From an uncultured Burkholderiaceae bacterium (GTDB lineage: Bacteria; Pseudomonadota; Gammaproteobacteria; Burkholderiales; Burkholderiaceae_B), in NCBI GenBank assembly GCA_934525625.1, contig CAKSZL010000001.1:387055-451054 (forward strand): a stretch of DNA of 64,000 bases. Reading direction: 5' to 3'. Each line of letters opens with the position of its first letter. Position 1 is the first letter of the stretch. Shown one piece after another: positions 43,858-53,312 of this stretch. The notes under the pieces were generated by a model, which had not been told where the DNA came from, searched no databases, and saw only the letters and a program-made list of their open reading frames with translations. A program made the position numbers and the translations under genes.

Positions 43858-45045
43858 ATGACAGCAAGCTCCTCTTCTTCCCCGCTCCGCCATCGTCTGC
43901 TCTGGCTGGCCGGCGCCGTCTTTCTACTGCTCGCGCTCGGCTACGGCCTGTGGTGGTGGCTGTACAGCTCCCATTACGAATCGACCGACGACGCCTACGT
44001 ACACGGCAACCTGGTGCAGGTTACGCCGCAGGTGAACGGCACGGTCGTCTCCATCGCCGCCGACGATACCCAGGCCGTGCGCGGCGGCCAGACGCTAATC
44101 CAGCTGGACGCCACCGACGCCGACATCGCGCTCGAACAGGCCGGCGCCAGGTTGGCCCAGGCCGTGCGCCAAGTGCGTACGCGCTACGTGCAGAACGACG
44201 CGCTGCAAGCCGACGTGGACGTCAAGCAGGCCAACGTGACGCAGGCGCGCTCCGAACTGAGCCGCGCTCGCGCGGACCTGGCCAGGCGCCAGGGCCTGTC
44301 GCGCAGCGGCGGCGTCAGCGGCGAGGAATTGCAACACGCGCAGGACGCATTGCGCCGCGCCGAGGCCGGTCTGGCGCAGGCGCGGGCCGCGCTGGAAGCG
44401 GCCAAGGCCACCCTGGGCACCAACCGCGCGCTGACGCAAGGCACCGACATCGCCAGCCACCCGGACGTGCGGCACGCCGCCGCGCAGGTGCATGCCGCAT
44501 GGCTGGCTCGCGTCCGCACCGCGCTGCCCGCGCCCGTGGGCGGCATCGTCGCGCGGCGCAACGTGCAGGTCGGCCAGAAAGTCGCCGCGGGCGCGCCGCT
44601 GATGAGCATCGTGGCGCTGGATCAGCTTTGGGTCAAAGCCAACTTCAAGGAAAACCAACTGCGCCGCATGCGCGTGGGCCAGCCAGTCACGCTGGAAGCC
44701 GACCTGTACGGGGGCGCGGTGAGCTATCACGGCGTCATCACCGGCCTGGACGCCGGCACGGGCGGCGCCTTCGCGCTGCTGCCCGCGCAAAATGCCAGCG
44801 GCAACTGGATCAAGGTCGTGCAGCGTGTTCCCGTGCGCATCGGGTTGGATTCCCGGGAACTGGCCGAGCACCCCTTGCGCATCGGGCTGTCCATGAACGT
44901 CACCGTCGACGTCGGCGATGAGGGCCAGCCCCACGCGCACCCCGCGCCCGAGCAAGCCGTGCTGCGCACCGAGGCGCTGAAATCGGACCGGAGCGGCGCC
45001 GACGCGCTGGTTCAACGCATCATCCAGGAAAACCTCGCATCATGA
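43858..45045 (+). CDS. emrA: EmrA-type membrane fusion protein (HlyD family)
   Basis: A 395-residue periplasmic adaptor with one N-terminal membrane span (about 17-37), the STDDAYVHGNLVQVTPQVNG lipoyl half-motif, a coiled-coil hairpin (about 95-185), and the second half PVGGIVARRNVQVGQKVAAG. It links the inner-membrane transporter with the outer-membrane channel. Its stop overlaps the start of emrB (ATGA). Confidence 0.93.
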   Translation: MTASSSSSPLRHRLLWLAGAVFLLLALGYGLWWWLYSSHYESTDDAYVHGNLVQVTPQVNGTVVSIAADDTQAVRGGQTLIQLDATDADIALEQAGARLAQAVRQVRTRYVQNDALQADVDVKQANVTQARSELSRARADLARRQGLSRSGGVSGEELQHAQDALRRAEAGLAQARAALEAAKATLGTNRALTQGTDIASHPDVRHAAAQVHAAWLARVRTALPAPVGGIVARRNVQVGQKVAAGAPLMSIVALDQLWVKANFKENQLRRMRVGQPVTLEADLYGGAVSYHGVITGLDAGTGGAFALLPAQNASGNWIKVVQRVPVRIGLDSRELAEHPLRIGLSMNVTVDVGDEGQPHAHPAPEQAVLRTEALKSDRSGADALVQRIIQENLAS

Positions 45046-46658
45046 GCCGCGCACCCGACGCCTCCATACCCGCGGAATCGGGCGGCGGGAGCCAGGCCCG
45101 TCCGCCCGCGCCGGCAGCCCATCCTCCGCTGCGGGGCGCCACGCTGGCCGTGGGCTCGCTGGCGCTGTCCACCGCGGTGTTCATGAACGTGCTGGACACG
45201 TCCATCGCCAACGTTTCCATTCCCACCATCGCCGGCGATCTAGGCGTCAGCAGCAGCCAGGGCACCTGGGTCATCACTTCGTTCGGCGTGGCCAACGCCA
45301 TCACGGTGCCGCTGACGGGCTGGCTGACCCAGCGTTTCGGACAGGTGCGGCTGTTCGTGCTGTCCACCCTGCTGTTCGTCATCGCCTCGTGGCTGTGCGG
45401 ATTCGCCCCCTCGCTGGAAGCGCTGGTGGCGTTCCGCGTGCTGCAGGGCGTGGTGGCCGGGCCGATGATTCCGCTGTCGCAGGCCCTGATGCTGGCCAGT
45501 TTTCCGCGCGAGAAGGCCGGCATGGCGCTGGCGATATGGGCCATGACGACGCTGGTGGCGCCGGTGGCCGGGCCGCTGCTGGGCGGCTGGATATCGGACA
45601 CCTATTCCTGGCCCTGGATTTTCTACATCAACGTGCCCGTCGGCCTGCTGGCCGCCTGGCTCAGTTGGCGCATCTACCGCCACCGCGAATCGCCCACCCG
45701 CCGCCTGCCCATAGACAAGGTCGGGCTGGCGCTGCTGGTGGTCTGGGTCGGCGCGTTGCAGATCATGCTGGACAAAGGCCAGGAGCTGGATTGGTTCTCC
45801 AACCCGACCATCATCACGCTGGCCATCGTCTCGCTGGTGGCTTTCGTGTTCTTCCTGATCTGGGAGCTGACCGACGCCCATCCTGTCGTGGACATCAGGT
45901 TGTTCAAGCGGCGCAATTTCTCGGTCGGCGTTATCGTGCTGTCCACCGCCTACGCCATCTTCTTCGCCAACGTGGTGCTGCTGCCGCTGTGGCTGCAGCG
46001 CTTCATGCACTACACCGCCACCGACGCCGGATGGGTGACGGCGCCCGTGGGCATTTTCGCGATCATACTGACGCCGGTCGTGGGGCGCATGCTGGTCAAG
46101 CGCGATCCGCGCCACCTGGTTACCTTCGCCTTCCTGGTGTTCGCCGCGGTATCTTTCATGCGCGCCGGCTTCAGCACCCAGGCCGACATCTGGACGATGA
46201 TCTGGCCCACCGTGATACAGGGCGTGGCCATGGCGGCCTTCTTCGTGCCGCTGACCTCGATCACGCTGTCCGGCCTGGAGCCCGGCCGCATTCCGGCGGC
46301 CTCGGGGCTGTCGAACTTCGCCCGGCTGACGGCGGGCGCCTTCGGCACCTCGATCACCACCACGCTTTGGGACGACCGCGCCAGCTTTCATCACGCCCGC
46401 CTGGCCGAGGCCGCCGTGCCCGGCAATCCCGGCTTCGACCAGACTGTGTCCACGCTGCAAGGCCTGGGGCTGGATGCCTCGCGGATACTGGCCTATCTGG
46501 AAAACCTGATCGGCACGCAGGCCTTTACCTTGTCGGCGCTGGACATCTTTCATGCCTCGGCGGTGATCTTCCTGCTGCTGACGGGCCTGGTCTGGTTCGC
46601 CCGCCCGCGCAGTGTGGGCGCGAATGCCGGCGCGGCAGCGGCGAGCGGCGCGCATTGA
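45042..46658 (+). CDS. emrB: EmrB-type MFS drug exporter (DHA2 family, 14 TM)
   Basis: A 538-residue proton-driven exporter. It has an N-terminal cytoplasmic extension rich in Ala and Pro, then LDTSIANVSIPTIAGDLGVS (motif D1), WLTQRFGQVRLF (motif A) and APVAGPLLGGWISDTYSWPW (motif C, antiporter signature). About 14 hydrophobic spans are visible. It completes the pump with EmrA and the OMF lipoprotein. Substrates such as drugs or phenolic acids are plausible but unproven. Confidence 0.93.
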   Translation: MSRAPDASIPAESGGGSQARPPAPAAHPPLRGATLAVGSLALSTAVFMNVLDTSIANVSIPTIAGDLGVSSSQGTWVITSFGVANAITVPLTGWLTQRFGQVRLFVLSTLLFVIASWLCGFAPSLEALVAFRVLQGVVAGPMIPLSQALMLASFPREKAGMALAIWAMTTLVAPVAGPLLGGWISDTYSWPWIFYINVPVGLLAAWLSWRIYRHRESPTRRLPIDKVGLALLVVWVGALQIMLDKGQELDWFSNPTIITLAIVSLVAFVFFLIWELTDAHPVVDIRLFKRRNFSVGVIVLSTAYAIFFANVVLLPLWLQRFMHYTATDAGWVTAPVGIFAIILTPVVGRMLVKRDPRHLVTFAFLVFAAVSFMRAGFSTQADIWTMIWPTVIQGVAMAAFFVPLTSITLSGLEPGRIPAASGLSNFARLTAGAFGTSITTTLWDDRASFHHARLAEAAVPGNPGFDQTVSTLQGLGLDASRILAYLENLIGTQAFTLSALDIFHASAVIFLLLTGLVWFARPRSVGANAGAAAASGAH

Positions 46659-46746
46659 ACGCAAACACAGCTTGGCCGCATTGATAGCCCGACGCCACTC
46701 AAGCTACTATCGGCTTATAGGCAGTCAACCATCAACAGGAGCCAGC

Positions 46747-48084
46747 ATGGTTGCGTTTTCCCATTCCGCGGCCTTGCGCGGCGCCATCGTTACCGTCAAT
46801 GGCGATCCGTTCAGCCAGCCCGACCATCAGGCGCTGAGCTACGAGGCCGATGGCCTGATCCTGATCGACCACGGCCGCATCACGGCCGTCGGCGACTACA
46901 GCCGCCTGCGCCACGACATCGGTACGCGCCCGCTTGCGCATTACCCCAACGCGTTGCTGCTGCCGGGCTTCATCGATACGCACGTCCACTATCCGCAGAC
47001 GCAGATCATCGGCGCCTACGGCGCGCAGCTAATCGAATGGCTGGAGCAATACACCTTCGTGGCCGAACAGCAGTTCTCGGACGAGCGCCATGCGCACGCG
47101 GTGGCCGATGTCTTTCTGCGCGAAACGCTGCGCGCAGGCACCACGACCGCCGCGGTCTACTGTACGTCGCACCCCGCTTCGGTCGACGCCTATTTCGGCG
47201 CCGCCGAAAAACTGGGGGTGCGCACCATCGCGGGCAAGGTCATGATGGACCGCAACGCCCCCACGGCGTTGCTGGACACCGCGCAATCCAGCTACGACGA
47301 CTCGCTCGCGCTGATCGAGCGCTGGCACGGCAAGGGGCGCTTGTCCTATGCGGTGACGCCGCGCTTCGCCCCCACCAGCACGCCCGCGCAGCTGGAAGCC
47401 GCCGGCGAGCTGTGGCAACGCCATCCGGGCACCTACATGCAAACCCACTTGTCCGAAAACCAGAACGAAGTCGCCTGGGTGCGCGAGCTATACCCCGAGC
47501 ACGACGGCTATCTGGACGTCTACGCGCATTACGGCCTGGTGGGGCCGCGCGCCGTCTACGGCCACTGCGTGCACCTGGAAGAGTCCGAATGGCAAACGCT
47601 GGCGCAAAGCGGCTCGGCCATCGCGCATTGCCCCAGCTCCAACGGCTTTCTGGGCAGCGGCCTGTTCGACTTTCGCCGCGCCCTGAGCGGCGGCCCTGGG
47701 CAACCGCCGGTGCGCACCGGCCTGGCCACCGACGTCGGCGCCGGCACCACGCTGTCCATGCTGCGCGTCATGGGCGAGGCCTACAAAATCGCCCAACTAG
47801 GCGGCTATTCGCTGTCGGCGGCCAAGGCCTTGTATCTGGCCACCCACGGCGCGGCGCGCTCGCTGTATCTGGACGAACACGTCGGCACGCTGCAAGCCGG
47901 CAAGGAAGCCGACATCGTCGTGCTCGACCTGCACTCCACGCCGCTCATCGACTTCCGCATGAGGCACTGCGACAGCGTCGAAGAAGCCCTGTTCGTCCAG
48001 ATGACCATGGCCGACGACCGCGCCATCAAAGCCGTTTACGTCAACGGCAAGCGGACGCACGAGCGCGGCGCGGAGACGGCCTGA
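46747..48084 (+). CDS. guaD: Guanine deaminase
   Basis: Amidohydrolase (445 aa) converting guanine to xanthine. Metal ligands are in FIDTHVHYPQ (H79, H81), MQTHLSEN, YGHCVHLEESEW and the catalytic Asp in TDVGAGTTLSM. HCPSSNGFLGSGLFDFRRA is a guanine deaminase signature. ATG 46747 (MVAFSHS) has AGGAGCC upstream; the frame extends further into emrB but is not family-like. It converges on the deacetylase-fold gene at 48153. Confidence 0.93.
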   Translation: MVAFSHSAALRGAIVTVNGDPFSQPDHQALSYEADGLILIDHGRITAVGDYSRLRHDIGTRPLAHYPNALLLPGFIDTHVHYPQTQIIGAYGAQLIEWLEQYTFVAEQQFSDERHAHAVADVFLRETLRAGTTTAAVYCTSHPASVDAYFGAAEKLGVRTIAGKVMMDRNAPTALLDTAQSSYDDSLALIERWHGKGRLSYAVTPRFAPTSTPAQLEAAGELWQRHPGTYMQTHLSENQNEVAWVRELYPEHDGYLDVYAHYGLVGPRAVYGHCVHLEESEWQTLAQSGSAIAHCPSSNGFLGSGLFDFRRALSGGPGQPPVRTGLATDVGAGTTLSMLRVMGEAYKIAQLGGYSLSAAKALYLATHGAARSLYLDEHVGTLQAGKEADIVVLDLHSTPLIDFRMRHCDSVEEALFVQMTMADDRAIKAVYVNGKRTHERGAETA

Positions 48085-48152
48085 AATAAGCGCTCCCAGC
48101 CACGCAAGCCGGAGGCTCTTGCCGCGCGGCGCCATCCGAAGCCGTTTTGCCG

Positions 48153-49034
48153 CTAGGCCTGGCCTCGGCCTTCCACGTGCCAGCGGTAGATCTCTTCCGG
48201 CACGGTGAACCATACATCCTCGTGGCCCAGCACATAGTCCAGCGCCTGCTCGAAATACTTGAGCCGGTGCGGCGCGCCCATGATGTAGGGGTGGATGCTC
48301 ATCGACATCACGCGCGGCTGGGTTGCGCCTTCGCGGTACAGGCAGTCGAACTGGTCTTTGACGCGGTCGAACCACACGGAAGATTCGTGCTGGTGGGCCA
48401 CCATCAGCGGCAAGTCGCCCATTTCCACCGAATACGGAACGGCAACCATCTCGCCCGAGCCCGCCTTCACCGAAACAGGGTGATCGTCCAGCGGCCAATC
48501 AACGACAAACCGGAAACCCGCCTGCTGCAATAGATCCAGGGTTTCCTGGGTTTCGTGCAGGCCCGGGCCCAGCCAGCCCAGCGGCGGCGTGCCCGAATAG
48601 GCGCTGATGACGTCGAAGGCGCGCTGGATTTCGGCGGCCTGGTCTTCCACCAGATGCAAGGGCCGCTGGTGATAGCCGTGGCCCATGAAGTTCCATCCGG
48701 CATCGCGCATGGCGCGCGCCACCGGCTCGTATCTGGAATCGATGACTTTGCCGTTCATCGCGGCCGAAGCCTTCAGCCCGCGCTTTTCCAGGCTTTCCAT
48801 CAAGCGCCACAAGCCCACACGCATGCCGTATTCGTGCCACGACCAGTTGGGCACGTCGGGCACGACGGCCGCGCCGCCCGGCGCGCCGAAGTACTGGCGC
48901 GGCACGGCACGCTCGAAATCCCATACCTCGACGTTGACGATAAGGTATACCGCCACCCGCGCCTTGTTGGGCAAGGCCAGGGGCTTGCGCTCGGGCATGG
49001 GGATGAATTCAAAGCGGTCCGATACTTGATGCAT
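48153..49034 (-). CDS. Polysaccharide deacetylase family protein (PuuE/allantoinase-like)
   Basis: A 293-residue NodB-fold protein of the metal-independent allantoinase (PuuE-like) subgroup: VNVEVWDFER, VPNWSWHEYGMRVGLWRLME, FMGHGYHQRPLH, LGWLGPGLHETQETLDLLQ, VAVPYSVEMGDLPLM and SMSIHPYIMGAPHR. The canonical chitin-deacetylase Asp-His-His set is only partly present. It ends an operon with a TRAP transporter and converges on guanine deaminase, which favours a purine-ureide or related C-N hydrolase role. The substrate is inferred, not shown. Confidence 0.8.
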   Translation of the reverse strand: MHQVSDRFEFIPMPERKPLALPNKARVAVYLIVNVEVWDFERAVPRQYFGAPGGAAVVPDVPNWSWHEYGMRVGLWRLMESLEKRGLKASAAMNGKVIDSRYEPVARAMRDAGWNFMGHGYHQRPLHLVEDQAAEIQRAFDVISAYSGTPPLGWLGPGLHETQETLDLLQQAGFRFVVDWPLDDHPVSVKAGSGEMVAVPYSVEMGDLPLMVAHQHESSVWFDRVKDQFDCLYREGATQPRVMSMSIHPYIMGAPHRLKYFEQALDYVLGHEDVWFTVPEEIYRWHVEGRGQA

Positions 49035-49074
49035 CTCGTTGTTCTCCAGGAATGTATGTCATCAGCCTGAGCGG

Positions 49075-50388
49075 CTATCGCATGATGGACGGCAACAGTT
49101 CGACTATCCAGGGGTTGAACAGAAGCACGATGATGAACAGGCCGTTGATGATCAGGTAGGGTGTGACGGCGCGGTAGATGTCGCCTATGGCCACGCTTTC
49201 CGGGGCGACGCCTTTCATCACGAAGATCAGCATGCCGAAAGGCGGCGTCATCAGGCTCATTTCCAGGTTGATCAGCATCATCACCGCAAACCAGATCGGG
49301 TCCGCCCCCATGAACACCAGCATGGGCGTAAAGATAGGCAGGGTGATCAGCATGATGGCGACCTGCTCCATGAAGGCGCCCAGCACCAGCAATAGCAACA
49401 GCATCACGGCGATCAGCATCAGCGGGCTGATGTCCAGCTTGGCCACCATTTCTATCAGTTCGCGGCCGCCGCCCGAATAAGCCAGTATCTGGCTGAAGCC
49501 CAAAGCCATCGCCATGATGAGCAGCGTCATGCCCGTAATCTTGATGGTCTCCATCGCGGCGGTCGCCAGCCTCTTGAAGCTGAGGCCGCCATAGCATAAG
49601 GCCATGATGAGCGACGTGGTGCAGCCCAGCGCCGCGGCTTCGGTGGGCGTGGCGATGCCGAAGAAGATGACGCCCACCACGCTGAACACCACGATGGACA
49701 GCGGCAGTATGTACACCACGAACTGCCGCAGCGCCTCTTTGGGCTCGACGCGCTCCACCGTTTCCTCCGGCGCCAGCGCGGGGTTCAGCCAACAGCGGAT
49801 GACGATGTAGCCGACGTAGCACAGCGCCAGCAGCAGGCCCGGCAGGATCAGCGCGATGAGCAGCTTGCCTATGGATATCTTGGCGATGGTCGCGTAGATG
49901 ACCGCCAGCGTGCTGGGCGGTATCAGCATGGAAAGCCCGCCGCTGGCCATGATGGGGCCCATGGACATCGTGTTGTGATAGCCCTTATTCACCATGGGCG
50001 GCAGCATGATCTTGCCCAGCATGGCCGTGTTGGCCAGGGTAGAGCCGCTAAGCGCCGAGAACGCCGTGCCGCTGGCCACCGTCAGCAGGCTCAGCCGGCC
50101 CGGAATGCGGCCTATCAGCTTGCTGATCGCGCCCAGCGCCTTGTCGGCGATGTTGGACTGCCACAATAGCTCGCCCATCAGGATGAACAAGGCGATGGGC
50201 AGCAGCGTAAAGCTGGACACGCCGTTTTCGATGGACAGCACGAAAGACTGGAAGGGCGCTCCCCAGCCTTGCAGCAGGCCGATGGACACCATGGTTACGG
50301 CGGCGAAAGAAAACGCCACCGGCACGCCTGCCAGCAGTACGATCACCAGCCCCGCGAAAATCAGAAGAAGCACCGCCAGGCCGCTCAT
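49075..50388 (-). CDS. dctM: TRAP transporter large permease (DctM family)
   Basis: A 437-residue inner-membrane transporter subunit with about 12 to 13 spans. It shows VLLAGVPVAFSFAAVTMVSI, FILMGELLWQSNIADKAL, SGSTLANTAMLGKIMLPPMV, GGLSMLIPPSTLAVIYA, and the late TPPFGMLIFVMKGVAPE block. It drives Na+- or H+-coupled uptake with the small permease and the binding protein. Its start overlaps the dctQ stop by four bases. Confidence 0.93.
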   Translation of the reverse strand: MSGLAVLLLIFAGLVIVLLAGVPVAFSFAAVTMVSIGLLQGWGAPFQSFVLSIENGVSSFTLLPIALFILMGELLWQSNIADKALGAISKLIGRIPGRLSLLTVASGTAFSALSGSTLANTAMLGKIMLPPMVNKGYHNTMSMGPIMASGGLSMLIPPSTLAVIYATIAKISIGKLLIALILPGLLLALCYVGYIVIRCWLNPALAPEETVERVEPKEALRQFVVYILPLSIVVFSVVGVIFFGIATPTEAAALGCTTSLIMALCYGGLSFKRLATAAMETIKITGMTLLIMAMALGFSQILAYSGGGRELIEMVAKLDISPLMLIAVMLLLLLVLGAFMEQVAIMLITLPIFTPMLVFMGADPIWFAVMMLINLEMSLMTPPFGMLIFVMKGVAPESVAIGDIYRAVTPYLIINGLFIIVLLFNPWIVELLPSIMR

Positions 50389-50864
50389 GCTTGTTCTCCC
50401 ATGCGCACGCCATGCAAGGCCTGGCGCAGGAATTCAATGCCGCCGAGCACGAACCCGAAGGGGATGGAGATGCGCGATATCCACAAGGGATACTGCAACA
50501 GGCCCGGGCTTTCCAGGCCGCGCGTCCAGGCGCCGGCCGCCGCCACCCACCCGGTATAGGCGATGACGAAGCACAGCGCCGCCACGAACAGACAGACCGC
50601 CACCCTTAGCCGGCAGGCCGCGCCGGGCGACAGATTGCCAACCAGCACGTCAACCGAGATATGCCCCCCTTTGTACGCCACCCAGGGCAATGCCAGCATG
50701 GTGATCCACACCAGCAAAAGCTCCGTGATTTCGAATACCCAGATCAAGGACAAGCCCAAGGGCCGCAGCAGCACGTCCAGCGTCACCGCCAGCGCGATGA
50801 AGGCCAGCAGCACCGCCGCCAAGCCGCCGCAACATTCCAGTACAAGCCGATAGGCTTTATCCAT
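50385..50864 (-). CDS. dctQ: TRAP transporter small permease (DctQ family)
   Basis: A 159-residue four-span membrane protein: VTLDVLLRPLGLSLIWVFEI, LLVWITMLALPWVAYKGGHI and PLWISRISIPFGFVLGGIEF are the usual DctQ blocks. It lies between the binding-protein and large-permease genes. Confidence 0.92.
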   Translation of the reverse strand: MDKAYRLVLECCGGLAAVLLAFIALAVTLDVLLRPLGLSLIWVFEITELLLVWITMLALPWVAYKGGHISVDVLVGNLSPGAACRLRVAVCLFVAALCFVIAYTGWVAAAGAWTRGLESPGLLQYPLWISRISIPFGFVLGGIEFLRQALHGVRMGEQA

Positions 50865-50892
50865 TTACGTCTCCCGGTTGCCGCACGGCGGA

Positions 50893-51888
50893 TCAGTGGC
50901 CAGCGGCTTCGTGGCGCTTGATGAAATCGGGATGCTGCTTGAACAGCGCGTCGTTCTGGGCGATGAAGGCTTCCCAACCCGATTTGTTGACGACTTCGAT
51001 GAACTTGGCGGCGTCATCCTCCGAGAAGCGGATGAACTCAAGCCCGGCCTCGGCCAGCCTTTTGTTTTCTTCGGCCAGCTTGCCTTGCAGCAACTGTTCC
51101 ACCTTCACTTCCCACTCGGCCAGTATTTTGTCCAGCTCCTGCTTGACGTCGCCGGGCAGCTTTTCGTAGACGGACTCGTTCATCAGCAGCGCGGTGTCCA
51201 GCGAGTAGAACGAGTGATCCAGCACAAACTTGGTGGTCTCTTGCAAGCCCATCTCTATGGTGCCGGTTTCGGGCCAGCCATAGCCCTGCACCACGTGGCG
51301 CTCCAGCGCGGTGTAAAGCTCGCTGGGCGAGATATTCACCGGGTTGCCGCCCAGAGCTTTGACCGCCGGCAAATAGACGGGAGACACGCGTACGGACATG
51401 CCGCTGAAATCCGGCTTGTCGATTTTGCGGGTCAGGTAAAAGCGGTAGCGCTTGCCGCCGGCTGCGTTGGCCAGGTACTGAATGCCTTGCTCCTTGTGTA
51501 TCTCTTGCATCAAGGAGGTGTAGCCCGATTGGCGCAGCTCGGAGGGCAGCTTGCTGGTGAACATGACGGCGGCCGCGCCCGGCACTTCGGTGCGGTAATA
51601 GGCCGCCGCCGTCAGCGCGACGTCGACGATGCCGTTCTTGATCGCATCGACCTGCAAATTGGGCTGCACGACTTCGGGCCCGCCCAAGTAGCGCACTTCA
51701 AGCTTGCCGGCCAACCGCTCGTTGACCATGTCCCGGAACAGCATGAACGCTTGGCTCATGTCGTAATCGGGATTCCACGGCGTAATGCCGCGCAGCACCA
51801 CCGGGGCCGCCTGCGAAGCGGCGGAAGCGAACAACAAGCCGACAGCCGCCCATTGGGCGAGTTTTTGCATTCCTATCTTGAATGTCAT
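50893..51888 (-). CDS. dctP: TRAP transporter substrate-binding protein (DctP family)
   Basis: A 331-residue periplasmic protein with a signal peptide (cleavage likely after SQA). DctP features include QVDAIKNGIVDVALTAAAYY, MSVRVSPVYLPAVKALGGNP with the carboxylate-binding Arg, and PSELYTALERHVVQGYGWP. It opens the TRAP-deacetylase operon. Ligands of this family are usually carboxylates; with a PuuE-like enzyme at the operon end, a ureido or purine-derived acid is possible. Confidence 0.92.
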   Translation of the reverse strand: MTFKIGMQKLAQWAAVGLLFASAASQAAPVVLRGITPWNPDYDMSQAFMLFRDMVNERLAGKLEVRYLGGPEVVQPNLQVDAIKNGIVDVALTAAAYYRTEVPGAAAVMFTSKLPSELRQSGYTSLMQEIHKEQGIQYLANAAGGKRYRFYLTRKIDKPDFSGMSVRVSPVYLPAVKALGGNPVNISPSELYTALERHVVQGYGWPETGTIEMGLQETTKFVLDHSFYSLDTALLMNESVYEKLPGDVKQELDKILAEWEVKVEQLLQGKLAEENKRLAEAGLEFIRFSEDDAAKFIEVVNKSGWEAFIAQNDALFKQHPDFIKRHEAAGH

Positions 51889-51912
51889 GATTTATCCTTG
51901 GTGAAATACTCT

Positions 51913-51948
51913 CTGATATATTAGATTGCATTTTTCCAAGGTATGTAA
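51913..51948 (-). promoter_or_regulatory. Candidate promoter of the TRAP operon
   Basis: On the minus strand TTACAT (51948-51943), 17 bases, TCTAAT (51925-51920). An imperfect palindrome CTGATATATTAG (51913-51924; 10 of 12 symmetric) covers the -10, a likely repressor site. No regulator gene adjoins. Confidence 0.45.
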
Positions 51949-52012
51949 CCCAGGGTTTTCCCCTGGACGCGCAACATCGGCGGCGTCAACGGCACACGAG
52001 AAGCGCGCGGCC

Positions 52013-52053
52013 AAAAACGCCGGCGCCCGGCCGCATTGCGCGGCGGGCGCCGG
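52013..52053 (-). terminator. Terminator of the type II secretion operon
   Basis: Read on the minus strand, CCGGCGCCCG and CGGGCGCCGG pair strongly around an inner CCGCGCAATGCGG hairpin, then a run of five T. It follows gspF by 39 bases. Confidence 0.85.
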
Positions 52054-52092
52054 ATAAAAGAAAGCTGAGAAAGAATGCCGGGCTGGCGGCGG

Positions 52093-53301
52093 CTACAGCA
52101 CCAGCTGGTTGATCTCGATAATAGGCATCATCACTGCCAGCACGATCAGCAGCACGATGCCGCCCATGATCAGAATCATCAGGGGCTCCAGCAGCGCCGT
52201 CATGGTCATGGCGCGGCGTTCGAGTTCGGAGGACAAGGTCTTGGCCGCGCGGTCCAGCATGGCCGGCAGTTCACCGGTGCGCTCGCCGCTGCCCACCAGG
52301 TGCACCAGCAGGGGCGGGAACACTTTCTGCGCCAGCAGGGCCTGCGCCAGCGCGCTGCCTTCGCGCACGCGGCCGGTGGCTTCGTCCACCGAGACCTGCA
52401 GCCTGCGGTTGCCGAGCGTGCGGCGCGAGGCCTCCAGCGCCTGCAACAGCGGCACGTTGCTGCTGGTGAGAATGGCCAATGTCGCGGCGAAGCGCGCAAC
52501 GTCCACGCCCAGCGCATAGCGGCCCAGCACGGGCAGGCGCAATACCTTCGTGTGCCAGGCCAGCTTGGCGGCCGGATTGCGCAGGTGCAGCCGCCACAGC
52601 ACAACGGCGGCGACCAGGCCCGTCAGCGTCCACGCGCCCCATTCCTTCACGAAAGCGCTGGCCGCCAGCATGAATTGCGTTAGCGGCGGCAAGGCCTGCT
52701 TGGCCTGCGCGAACGCGCCCACCACCTGCGGCACCACGTAGCTGAGCAGGAAGATGATGATGCCCACCGACACGATGGTGACGATGATGGGGTAGATGAA
52801 GGCCGTCAGTATCTTGTTGCGCAAAGCGCCGCGCGACTCGATGTAATCGGCCAGTTTTTCCAGCACCTGGGCCAGGTCGCCGGACTGTTCGCCGGCGTCG
52901 ACCAGCGCGCGGTAGATTTCGGGGAAGTCGCGCGGGTGCGCCGCCAGCGCTTCGCCCAGCCTGTGGCCGGCGCGCACGTCGGCGCGCACCGCCGCCAGCG
53001 TATGCGCCACGTGCTTGCGCTCGGCCTGTTCCAGCGTGGCCGTCAGCGCCGCTTCCAGCGGCAGGCGCGCCGCCAGCAGGCTGGCAAGCTGGCGCGTCAG
53101 CCAGCCCAGGTCGGCGTCGCTGATGCGCGCGCCGGTGCGCCGTACCTGGTTCTGGCCGCGCTTGTGGGTCAGCTTCAGCGACAGCGGCACCAGGCCGCGC
53201 GCGCGCAGGGCCTGGCGGGCGCTGCGTTCGCTGTCGGCGTCTACCAGGCCGCGCTGCGTGCGGCCCGTGTCGTCGGCGGCTTCGTATTGATAAGATGCCA
53301 T
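52093..53301 (-). CDS. gspF: Type II secretion inner-membrane platform protein GspF
   Basis: A 402-residue protein with two T2SSF helical domains (about 70-190 and 270-395) and three membrane spans. ALRARGLVPLSLKLT is in the N-terminal part, PEIYRALVDAGEQSGDLAQV ends domain 1, and the repeat LLVHLVGSGERTGELPAML ends domain 2. It sits under the pseudopilus with GspE and GspL. Last gene of the minus-strand operon. Confidence 0.95.
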   Translation of the reverse strand: MASYQYEAADDTGRTQRGLVDADSERSARQALRARGLVPLSLKLTHKRGQNQVRRTGARISDADLGWLTRQLASLLAARLPLEAALTATLEQAERKHVAHTLAAVRADVRAGHRLGEALAAHPRDFPEIYRALVDAGEQSGDLAQVLEKLADYIESRGALRNKILTAFIYPIIVTIVSVGIIIFLLSYVVPQVVGAFAQAKQALPPLTQFMLAASAFVKEWGAWTLTGLVAAVVLWRLHLRNPAAKLAWHTKVLRLPVLGRYALGVDVARFAATLAILTSSNVPLLQALEASRRTLGNRRLQVSVDEATGRVREGSALAQALLAQKVFPPLLVHLVGSGERTGELPAMLDRAAKTLSSELERRAMTMTALLEPLMILIMGGIVLLIVLAVMMPIIEINQLVL

Positions 53302-53312
53302 GCCTTACACAC

